Part shown: positions 1-8,766 of the stretch, piece by piece
How positions within the stretch are numbered: the stretch's first letter is position 1
Layout: each line of letters starts with the position of its first letter
Program-made: the position numbers and the translations under genes
The notes under the pieces: generated by a model
The model's input: the letters and a program-made list of their open reading frames with translations, nothing else
Databases searched by the model: none
What the model was told of the DNA's origin: nothing
Assembly: GCF_000226115.1 (NCBI RefSeq)
Contig: NC_016461.1
Coordinates: 248,001-312,000 of the forward strand
Reading direction: 5' to 3'
Length of the DNA: 64,000 nt
DNA from: Thermothielavioides terrestris NRRL 8126
Lineage: Eukaryota; Ascomycota; Sordariomycetes; Sordariales; Chaetomiaceae

Positions 1-10
1 ATCATGAGCA

Positions 11-289
11 CTAGACGCTTAAGGTGGCCATTGATTGCTGCTCGGGGTTGCCCTGGAATGCAAACGGAATGATGTCCAGATGGCACTGTACCTGTTCGCG
101 CACGCCGTTGGACGCGACCGGGTTGTTAATCCACTTCTAGATGCCTCTCATCCACAGCTCCCGGGCAGCATCCGCCGGAATCGGTGCCCCGTCCACGTCT
201 TGGCGCGACAGCTCGTCCGATTCCCCCTGAATCATGTCCACAGCTGCATTCTTTGTGGGCGTCGGTGACTGTGCGGCGTTTCTAGCCAT
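11..289 (-). pseudogene. possible coding relic, unknown family
   Basis: Read on minus from an ATG at 287-289, the frame has protein-like composition (Ala/Asp/Pro/Gln-rich start, then a hydrophobic stretch). It is interrupted once by a TAG at 137-139, in a context where CAG would keep it open, and ends with a TAG at 11-13. The window edge cuts off any further context. I do not recognise a family. It could equally be random open frame, so this is a weak call. Confidence 0.2.
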
Positions 290-1548
290 CAAACATCGAC
301 GGAAACGATTCTAGCTCGCTGCAACTCAACCCAGCGCGGGAAAATTTGACAATGCAAAAGTCTTCGCCGGGCCCGCAATCTTGGAAGGTGCCCTGCGCAG
401 ATGTCCTGATTGTCTCTTCGTTCGCAAGCGAGACAGCGGGCGGAGAAGGACGAGGGGTGGAATCTGCAGGATACTAGACAGCTCGAGAAGAATATAGCCA
501 GAACTGACATAGGCGACAATTCCAGCGGAAGTGGCCCTGGTCAGCCGAGGGGTATGAACCGGGCGGTCGGATACCATGATGCTTGGGCAGACTCCGCAAG
601 CCTCAAAAGCAAGGAATATACCTAAGGGACGGATTACCATCCTCGCAGCTAAGATCAGGTACCCTTGCACCTCCTGCAAACACGATAACCATTTTCTCCT
701 TCCTCCGTCTTTCGTCTCCCTGGTCTCTTCAAACCCAGTGACGGTTCCCAACTTTGACTGTGGATGTAAGTCTATGACATTTTTCGCTTCCTTCGCCTCG
801 ATGAACTTCGTTTGGTCCTCAACGGTCACATCACGTCAGTCGCTTGTTCGCGTGCCCCGGTTGTCATCCGCTCAATTTACAATCGCCCTGTGGGGGCTGG
901 TTCCGCTTCCGGTGAGAAACCACTCCTTCGAAAAAAGCGAGTGTCGACCTGGTAGTGGACAGTTTCTTCATTGGAGGTGAGAAACGTCATGCCCCTGAAC
1001 CGGCCCGACCAACGAACCCGCCTTGGCACCGCGAAGAGCCACCGGGCCGCCTTCTTCGCTCTCTCGTTGATAGTTGACTATTATATTTGGCACCTTGGCC
1101 AAGCCTGGCCTAGTTGGGAACGCGTTGGAGGAAGCAGACTTACACTTGTATATGTTCGCTTCGAAGGTCTAGATTTGGTCGCCCTGCTCATGCGGGCCAC
1201 TCGGAGCGATGCTGGGCCGAAGAACTGCGGGGAAACTGAGACAGCTGGCACGGCAAGAGACTGATTGGGCGCATAACGGGGAGCTGAGCATAAGCGCTAG
1301 GATGGGTAAGGAAAACACTCGTCACCGTGAGCCAACTCCGAGCCTTCGATTGACGCACCCCGCAGGACCAGCGGCATTGTCGAGCGGCAACGGAAATCCC
1401 TGCACGTCGTACGCGCGCCCCCCCCCCCCCCCCCCCCCCCCCCCCCCTTCTCCGCATTTAACATGTCAATACCTAGCATGTCTTTTTGCAGTAACTTGCA
1501 AGGCTGCAGCTGACGCAACTTAAACTTCACCGCGAACGCGGCTCGGTA
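290..1548. other. intergenic stretch, no supported gene; contains poly-C run
   Basis: Only short, mutually overlapping open frames with no recognisable domain occur here. A pure run of 30 C lies at 1418-1447, about 100 nt before the P450 start codon, so it would sit in that gene's promoter or 5' leader. Nothing else stands out. Confidence 0.5.
1418..1447. repeat. poly-C homopolymer (30 nt)
   Basis: Thirty consecutive C residues are seen directly. The run lies just upstream of the P450 start. On the opposite strand it is poly-G and could in principle form a quadruplex; that is inference. The exact length may be affected by sequencing or assembly of homopolymers. Confidence 0.9.
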
Positions 1549-3571
1549 ATGATGCAGAGTCTCAGTCTCAGTCGCATCGAATGGCTCGCCAGCCAATGGT
1601 CGATGACGCCGCTGGCACTCTCTTTATCGCTCCTCCTCGTCATTTTAACCTCCTACGTGGCGTATCAGAGACTGCTCTCCCCGTTCGCCGGGATCCCCGG
1701 CCCGTTTTGGGCGAGCCTTTCCCGGTTGTGGTTGACCTGGCACGCCCGGAAGGGAGACCTGCACACGGTGATGATGCGGCTGCATGAGAAGCATGGGAAG
1801 TTAGTTCGCATTGCGCCGAGTGAAGTGTGAGTGCGCCTGACACGATGTTTGGCATTGAGCACAGACACCAAGCTGATGATTTTGCAAAGGAGCATCTCTG
1901 ACCTGAATGCCATCAAGACCATTTATGGTGAGCCTGCCTAGCTAACTAACTAAGCCTACTGTGACGTTATCCTCTCAAAAACGTGGAACTGACCAGAAAT
2001 CAAGGAGCGGGATCAAAGTTCCGCAAATCCAGCTGGTATAGTGTCTGGCAAGGAAGGCGGGACTACGACCTCTTCGGTGAGCAGGATGAGCGTGTCCACG
2101 CGGCCCAGAGGCGCCTCGTCAGCCGGCCATACGCCATGTCATCCCTGAAACAGCTGGAACCCTATGTCGACAATGCCGTGCTTGTGTTTCTGAACAAGCT
2201 TGGGGACATGGCCGGCCAGGTTATCGACCTGGGAAACTGGTTCCAGCTGTTTGCGTTCGGTAAGTTCTGGCTCGTTCTCGGGTTAGAGCTGCGGTGGCTG
2301 ACCATCCAGATGTCATCGGCGAAATCACCTTCTCCAAACCGTTTGGCTTCATGGATGCGGGCACGGACGATGGCTCCTTCAAGCCGATCCAAGACGCGCT
2401 GTTCTCCGGGGCCTGGGTCGGTCAGGTCCCGTGGTTGTTCTGGCTGAGCGACTTTCTGTCGCCTGTCATTGGGCAACGGCTGGCTATCGCGGGAAGGAAC
2501 ACCAACTGGGTCGCCAAGGTAGTCCGCGAGGTCACTGCCCGGCTCCAGAGTGGCTCGGACTGTCCCGACATCCTCGGCCAGCTCCTCAAGGTCCACCACG
2601 AAAAGCCGCAGCAGTTTAGCGTGTCGAACCTCATGTCTGTTGCGGGGTCAAATGTTTTCGCCGGAAGCGACACCACGGCCATCTCGACTCGCGCCATCGT
2701 GTACAACGTCCTGAAGAACCCGGAGTGCAAGCAGAGACTGCTCGACGAGATTGACGACTTCCGACGGCGAGGTGAGCTCAGCGACCCCGTCACCATCGCG
2801 GAGGCCGAGAAAATGCCGTACCTGCAGGCGGTAATGTACGAGGCCTTGCGTTGCCACCCGGCGGTGGGCATGACCTTGCCCCGTGTGGTTCCTCCGGAAG
2901 GACTCGAGGTCGACGGACACTATTTGCCCGCTGGCGTGAGTATTCCCTTGAGTGATAGGGCTTAAGTACACAGCGATGATTTTGCTGACACGAGACGGAC
3001 GACCAGTCCATTGTCGGAGTCAACCCCTGGGTCGTCCATCGAAACAAGGATGTCTATGGGCATGATGCAGACACATTCAGGCCCGAGAGATGGCTTAAAG
3101 CTGACACGGCAGATATGCGTAAGTATCTGCAGCCTCAGGGAGGCAACGCACACCTCTGACCAGGAGTCTCAGATCGCTTTTTCTTTGCCTTCGGTTCCGG
3201 AGCGCGAACCTGCATTGGCAAAAGTGAGTCTCTGCCCGTTGTATAGAATGGCACAGGCTCACATGCTGAGTGGTCTTCCATTAGACATCAGCTGGATGGA
3301 GATGTCCAAGGTATGCCTTCGAGCTTCATTTCGCCGCTGTCATCCCCCGTTCCATGACTGATAATTATGCTCCAGCTCATCCCTACATTGTTCATGCGCT
3401 TCGATATCGAGTTGGTAAACCCGGACGTCCCCTTACGCGAGAAATGCCAGTAAGTTTTGAAGTCTTGTCACCCGGTCCTGCTCCAAGCTCCACAGGCTTA
3501 CACAAAGTAGCTGGTTTGTAATGCAGGAGGGGTTGGATGTAAGAATTTCGCCGAGGAAGAGTCAACTTTGA
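1549..3571 (+). CDS. cytochrome P450 monooxygenase (pisatin-demethylase-like)
   Basis: Heme-thiolate monooxygenase, likely anchored in the ER by the hydrophobic segment at about residues 18-40, followed by the Pro/Gly hinge FAGIPGP. I reconstruct nine exons: 1549-1826, 1890-1927, 2005-2259, 2310-2935, 3007-3118, 3164-3223, 3285-3310, 3376-3449 and 3511-3571. They sum to 510 codons (509 aa), the usual P450 size. Visible motifs are the I-helix AGSDTT-type sequence (exon 4), the K-helix ExxR (EALR), the PERW-type motif (FRPERW) and the heme-binding loop FGSGARTCIG, with the Cys ligand in exon 6. The SWYSVWQGRRDYDLF region resembles fungal pisatin demethylase/benzoate-hydroxylase-type P450s. The substrate is unknown. 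The start could be either of two adjacent ATGs (1549 or 1552). An MFS exporter follows on the same strand. All key residues are intact, so it looks functional. Confidence 0.88.
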
Positions 3572-4242
3572 AATGAAAGCAGCGGGCATGAAGGTCCCTT
3601 GGGTAAACAATCTCCTCAAACCAGACGCCTACAAGCTCTCATTGTGATCTGTCTGGTGCATTGATGAGAACGAGGTGTTCTCTCCGAGATAATGGATTTA
3701 CCCCTGCTACTTGGCGGATAACCTTCCCTGTCTCTTGGGAAATGAGGAGGCCTCTGCTCGAACGAGAGCCAAGAGGCACATCATCGCCAATATGGTCTTA
3801 CATGTCCACTAAGAGCGAGAGAGAAACTGAAAAGGGGCAAAGACTGTGCTTTCCTAGCCACACTCACGTTGCCTTTCAATCCCGTCCGTTCAGCTGACGA
3901 AGCAAGTTGGAATTCGGTTTCATCTCCCCAGGGGTTGACGCGCAAGACGGAACCAGGGAGTATCTTGGCATAAGGCAGCGAGTCTGATGAACCCCAATCG
4001 GAGACTGGTTTCTACTCCGGTTCCCCCTCCACCCGGGACTGCGCCGAGCCAATCGGAGTAGTCTCTTCAGAGATGCCTGATGATCCTTTGGAATGTCTTC
4101 AAACACATGTCTGGGGGGAGCGGAGGCTTCTTTCTCCCTTATTTTGCAAGCTTGTTGCCTTTCTGCTCTTCGTCTTCCTCTTCGGCAACATCCTCAAGTT
4201 GTAGGATGCTGCTGCTGATCGCTATCACGAGCCACAATCATC
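3572..4242. other. P450-MFS intergenic region
   Basis: About 670 bp between the two co-directional genes. No domain-bearing frame is seen. It presumably holds the P450 terminator and the MFS promoter; no motif was strong enough to call. Confidence 0.5.
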
Positions 4243-6085
4243 ATGTCGCAAGAGTGCATTATCGAGTTGGATGGGCCCCTGGGCACCAGCATCGCCGAGC
4301 GGACTAACACGGCATCAACTGCCACTGCTGCCGGCGCCAATCTCGGTGATGCAGGCCCCATCACCACGACAGGCGATGGAAACGAAGAGGCAACTCAGCA
4401 TCCGCGGTATGGCTGGCGCTTCTACGCCATCTACTGCAGCCTCATTGCATCGACCCTGCTGAGTGCGCTCGACGGCTCCATCGTCTCAACCGCCTTGCCC
4501 ACCATCGCGGGGAACTTGGACATGGGCTCAGATGCCGTATGGGTTGCCAACGTCTACTTTCTTACCGGGTGCGTTTCGGCATCATCATGGACACCACGGA
4601 CTGCCTTCAGTGGCCGGGACTAATCCAACCACGCCCAACAGCGCCGTGTTCCAGCCACTCTTCGGCCAGCTCTCGGATCTCTGGGGCCGCCGCTGGGTCT
4701 TCCTCTCGACCCTCGCCATCTTCACCCTCGGCAGCGGCCTCTGCGGCGGCGCGAGCACGGGCAGCATGCTGATCGCGGCGCGCGCGGTGCAGGGCATCGG
4801 CGCCGGCGGCATCAACATGATGGTCGACCTGATCATCTGCGACCTGGTGCCGATGCGCGACCGCGGCAAGTTCCTGAGCCTTATCTTCGTCGCCATCGGC
4901 GTGTTCACCGCCGTCGGGCCGCTCATCGGCGGCGCCCTCGCCCAGGCCGGCCTCTGGCGCTGGGTCTTCTACCTCAACCTGCCCATCGGCGCGCCCTGCA
5001 TGGTCGTCACGTTCCTGTTTCTGCGCGTCAAGGCCCGTGCTGATGGCGGGTCTTTCGCTGCTAGAATGCGCCGCGTCGACTGGGTCGGCGTCGCCATCCT
5101 CACCATATCCACCATCGCCGTCATGTACGCCGTGACCTATGGCGGCAGCCTCCGCAGCTGGGACGACTCGCGGGTCGTGGCCCCGCTGGTGGCCGGGCTG
5201 CTGTGCCTGGTGATCTTCGTGCTCTTCGAAGGGTCGCCCTTCGTGTCCGAGCCCGTGACGCCGTACCACCTGTTCGCCAACCGCACCTCGGCTGCGGCCT
5301 ACGCCATCACCTTCCTGCACTCCATCATGAGCCTGTGGATCATGTACGTCTTTGCCGTCTACTTCCAGGCCGTGCTGGGCAAGTCGCAGACCATCTCGGG
5401 CGTCTGCCTCATGCCGACCGTGCTCGGCTTCCCCTTCGCGGCCGCGGTCGGCGGCGCGCTCATGTCCAGATGGGGCCGGTACAAGCCGCTGCACCTCGTC
5501 GGCTTCGCGCTCTTCACGCTCGGCAGCGGGCTGTGCTCCCTCCTGAGCCAGAGCTCGTCCCCCGCCGCCTGGGTCGTCCTGCAGCTCTGCCTCGCCCTGG
5601 GCTCGGGCCTGGTCATGGCGTGCCTGCTGCCCGCGGTGCAGGCGCGGCTGCGCGAGTCCGACACGGCGCTGAGCACCGGCACCTGGGCCTTCATCCGCAG
5701 CATCGGCGTCATCTGGGGCGTCACCATCCCCGTCGCCGTCTTCAACAACCGCTTCGACGAGCTGCTGCCCTCCCTCGTGCGCGACGAGGCCGCGCGGCGG
5801 CTGCTCGGCAACGGCCAGGCGTACGCGCATGCCACGGCGGATGTTGTCAACTCGTTCGCGGGCGAGACGAGAGATCAGGTGGTCGAGGTGTATGCTCTGA
5901 GCCTGCAGCGGGTGTGGCAGATTGCCGTGGTGTTTGGCGGCGTGAGCTTTCTGCTGTCTGCGTTGGAGAGGGAGGTGGCGCTGCGTAAGCATCTGCAGAC
6001 GGACTTTGGCATCGAGGAGAAAAAGAACACCGCAAGTAGGGGGTCAAACCCACAGCCTCGAGATGGCGGAGTGTTGGACGCCTGA
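4243..6085 (+). CDS. MFS multidrug/toxin-type efflux transporter (DHA2, 14-TM type)
   Basis: Predicted drug:H+ antiporter of the plasma or vacuolar membrane. There are two exons (4243-4568 and 4642-6085) with a 73-nt intron, giving 589 aa, the normal size for 14-TM DHA2 proteins. A hydrophilic N-terminus of about 60 residues precedes TM1 (SLIASTLLSALDGSIVSTAL, containing the D-x-x-I-V-x-x-A-L signature). The loop after TM2 reads GQLSDLWGRR (motif A). TM5 contains GPLIGG (antiporter motif C). The C-terminal third has the remaining helices and a short charged tail. It follows the P450 on the same strand with no gene between, as is common where an exporter serves a modified metabolite. The substrate cannot be told from sequence. 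The coding region is strongly GC3-rich, unlike the repeat island that begins just downstream. Confidence 0.92.
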
Positions 6086-6440
6086 GCTAGTCGGCCTGGT
6101 TTGAAATAATTGGTTCGAGCTGCTTGTCGATGTTGGCGGCAGCAGTTCCGGCAGAACCCAAGCCTTTCTAAAGAATGCAGACGGTGAAACTGCGCAATAT
6201 ATACCTAAAAAGTGCTATAGCTATGCCCCAGCAGCGCCCTGCAACTTGCCAAAATCTCTAACAGCGGCGGCGCCTCCTTATCTCAGCCCTCAGACCTCTT
6301 TCATTTGCGTTCTCTGTTTTCCTGGCCTACGGCCAGGAGAGGGCTGCCAAGACGTAATCCCATACTAGTTTGTATGTAACGCTGTCGCGCTAGCCCTTTC
6401 TAGAACCTGGCCCACTTTTTGCAGGGAACGCCTTTGAAAG
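6086..6440. other. intergenic, edge of repeat island
   Basis: No gene is seen. A perfect 7-bp-stem hairpin with a TAC loop lies at 6321-6337 (CCTGGCC/GGCCAGG). A short sequence near 6287-6303 (CTCAGACCTCTTTCA) recurs inverted near 7013-7030, so this flank may belong to the adjacent fold-back element. Confidence 0.5.
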
Positions 6441-7020
6441 AGCGACTTTTTTAAATCCACTACCCAGATTTTTTATTTCCACTACCCACCAGGGACGGTC
6501 CGTGCGCTCTCCTCGCAGCGAGTGCCACCACACTCCCGAGCTACTGCGTCGCCACAGGAATCGCTGCAAATCAACGATGTTGCTAGTGTCGTTGAAGAGG
6601 CTAGCAAATGTAGGTTGATAGAAACCTAGCGCAGAAATAGCTAAATACTCAAAAATGTACTACATAGTTGAACCAACTTAAATACTGCTAGCCTTGACCG
6701 CCTACTATATGCCTAAGCCCTTCGAGTCAGTAAGTCACGTGACTCTTCTTATCGATAAGGGCCTTATCGATAAGCATCTCCTCTACTCAAAGCCTAACAC
6801 AGCTTTATATCCGTCTTGTAAATGCCCTCTCCTTTGGTAAGCAACGTAGCAATTGACCGTTTGAATCTCTCAACAGTTCCTATCGCGATTCCTGTTGTAG
6901 CATATTAGCGAGGGAGTGTGGTGACACTCGCTGCCAAGTTTTAGTGGGAGCGCACGGACCGTCCCTGGTAGGTAGTAGAAATAAAAAATCTGGGTAGTGG
7001 ATTTAAAAAAGTCGTTGAAA
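6441..7020. mobile_element. fold-back / MITE-like element with long inverted arms
   Basis: The left arm (about 6441-6560) and the reverse complement of the right arm (about 6890-7016) are nearly identical over the first 60 bp, sharing CGACTTTTTTAAATCCACTA followed by the ACCCAGATTTTTTATTTC stretch and GGGACGGTCCGTGCGCTC. They stay recognisable for about 100 bp. The roughly 330-bp spacer has no coding potential but carries palindromes (see separate entry). This is the structure of a non-autonomous fold-back DNA element. Exact ends and target-site duplications could not be fixed. The right side runs into further repeat-like sequence (GGTATGGGCACGG at about 7056 and 7246). Confidence 0.7.
6734..6774. 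repeat. cluster of perfect palindromes inside the fold-back element
   Basis: GTCACGTGAC (6734-6743) is a perfect 10-bp palindrome with an E-box core. It is followed by two copies of the perfect 12-bp palindrome CTTATCGATAAG at 6748-6759 and 6763-6774, separated by 3 nt. Such an array could bind a dimeric protein (for example a transposase or regulator) or extrude a cruciform. That role is inference. Confidence 0.75.
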
Positions 7021-7441
7021 GAGGTCTGAGAGCAAAATTCGAGAATCGGCCAGGTATGGGCACGGTTTTGTATGGGAGCCCAAAAAAAGTGCCCCAAACA
7101 CTCGCCAATATCTCAACCACCACACATCGCATCACCAAGCAAATTACAGTCTGAAGATCGCCATTGACAGGCGATTCTAATGAGCCTACTTTTGTATACG
7201 TAGTTGCGATATCTTCCTAGATAGTTACCCCCAACGTAAAATCAAGGTATGGGCACGGCTTTCTTTTCGCTCGGTGACCCCCCTTCAACTTCTACAACAA
7301 TGCGTTAAACTTGATCAAATTTGACACCAACGATATGCTCATCTAGGAGATCCTCAGAGCCTGTTTTCCTCCCTTTGATCCAACTGTATTGCCGAATAGT
7401 AGCTCAGAGGGTGTAGAAAATGGCCTGTAACGAGCTTGATC
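7021..7441. other. non-coding, repeat-island sequence
   Basis: No supportable gene. The motif GGTATGGGCACGG occurs twice, at about 7056 and 7246, in the same orientation, suggesting further copies of short dispersed repeats. Confidence 0.45.
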
Positions 7442-7681
7442 GCGGGCATCCTAGGCTTGCGGGCATCCTCCTGGCCAACGCGGGCATCTTCCTAGGTTTG
7501 CGGGCATCCTGGCCAACGCGGGCATCCTAGGTTCGCGGGCATCTTCCTGGGCTCGCTAGCATCCTAGGTTCGCGGGCATCTTCCTAGGTTTGCGGGCATC
7601 CTAGCCAACGCGGGCATCCTAGGTTCGCGGGCATCTTCCTAGGTTCGCGGGCATCCTGGCCAACGCGGGCATCTTCCTAGG
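7442..7681. repeat. minisatellite, about 13 units of 17-21 bp
   Basis: Thirteen consecutive units begin with GCGGGCATC (one unit degraded to GCTAGCATC) and continue as CCTAGGTT, TTCCTAGGTT or CTGGCCAAC variants. Unit types alternate, so the array probably grew by duplication of higher-order pairs. No protein-coding frame spans it. Copy number is likely variable between strains. Confidence 0.9.
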
Positions 7682-7823
7682 CACCGTGAGAAAGCGTACT
7701 ATCTGGCTATTGCGGATCAACTTACGGCTTGTTTAAACACCTACATTTGATAGTGTGGTGGCCGTCGGTGCAATTCGCCCTGTTTGTTGCGTGCCCTGAT
7801 CGGGCCCAATCCCGAACTTTGCA

Positions 7824-7953
7824 CTCAGACCAGTATGGGCTCAAATTGCAATAGGCGCTCTGATTGGCTGTAGGCAGTGTAGTAGGGCAGTGTTGCAGGC
7901 TAAGCCGATTTGAGGCCCGCGCAGCGAGCCAATATAGCCCAATACTGGTCTGA
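7824..7953. repeat. inverted repeat, 18-bp arms
   Basis: CTCAGACCAGTATGGGCT (7824-7841) pairs with AGCCCAATACTGGTCTGA (7936-7953) with about one mismatch, around a spacer of about 94 bp. The right arm is extended by a partial duplication (GGTCTGAG). This is probably the ends of a tiny MITE-like element. No target-site duplication could be assigned. Confidence 0.6.
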
Positions 7954-8019
7954 GGTCTGAGATAAGGCGCCTCCCTAGCAGCAGGCGTCACACCATTTCC
8001 CATAGATTCCAGCTGTATA

Positions 8020-8038
8020 ATTGAAGCGAAGCTTCAAT
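8020..8038. repeat. terminal hairpin with GCGAAGC core
   Basis: ATTGAAGC-GAA-GCTTCAAT is a perfect 8-bp stem with a 3-nt GAA loop on the plus strand. Its centre, GCGAAGC, is the DNA heptamer known for forming an exceptionally stable mini-hairpin (established knowledge). Related copies occur at 16494-16504 and 19375-19393. It marks the point where AT-rich RIP sequence starts, which suggests an element terminus. Confidence 0.75.
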
Positions 8039-8474
8039 GACAATGCCTTTCGAATATGTACTGTATATACAGAGGAAGCGAGGAAGGAGGCTTCAGTTCA
8101 TTTACTAGGCAAATCCTCTAGAGTTTTCGTTGTTTCGATTAGATACTATAGCTATACCGTGTCTTAGCGGTGGAGATGTCCCTGATCTTTTCTCTATCTT
8201 TCCCCCTTTTAGCTATATCTCCTTATAGTGCCGATCCTAGAACGACGTAGAATAGTAATATCTAGGTACTTACTACGTCGTTGGCTTATGGTATATATTA
8301 GGTTATCGACGGCCGCTTAATATATCTTGAGAACGTAGTATAATAAGCGTTATCGAGGGCGACGTTAACGTTATAGTAGTATAGCGTTGTAGCTTAGGGG
8401 CTCTGTTCAATACGGGGCAAGCTAATAAAGCTATACGATAACGAATTTGCTATAGTAGCCGAAGCTATATACAA

Positions 8475-8766
8475 TTGACGAACTTGTATACAGTGGATAT
8501 AGCTGACGAACTCGTATACAGTGGATAAGCTAGCTGGCGGCCAACGAACTCACGTGCGGTAGATATAGCTAACGAACTCGTGTACGGTAGATGAACTTGC
8601 TAGCGGTGGATAAGCTAGCTACAGTGGATGAACTTGCTAACAGCTAACAAACTCGTGTACAGCGGATGAGCTATTTGGCGGCTATGGTAGATGAACTGGC
8701 TACAGCTGACGAACTCATATACAGTAGGCGAACTCGCTAGCGTTTAACGAACTTGCTATAGTGGTA
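8475..8766. repeat. degenerate tandem repeat (GACGAACTCGTATACAGTGG-like unit)
   Basis: Roughly a dozen diverged units resembling GACGAACTCGTATACAGTGG and GATGAACTTGCTAGCGGTGG follow one another. Units differ mainly by C/T and G/A changes, consistent with RIP acting on a former minisatellite in the left part of the Helitron. Confidence 0.6.

Noticed and set aside
4607..5992. 461-codon minus-strand open frame opposite the MFS gene
   Set aside because: It is an antisense shadow of a GC-rich coding region, with His/Arg/Glu-rich low complexity and no domain. The plus-strand frame has full MFS motifs.
7442..7681. CRISPR-like array
   Set aside because: Units are contiguous without unique spacers, the DNA is fungal, and no cas-like gene exists. 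It is a minisatellite.
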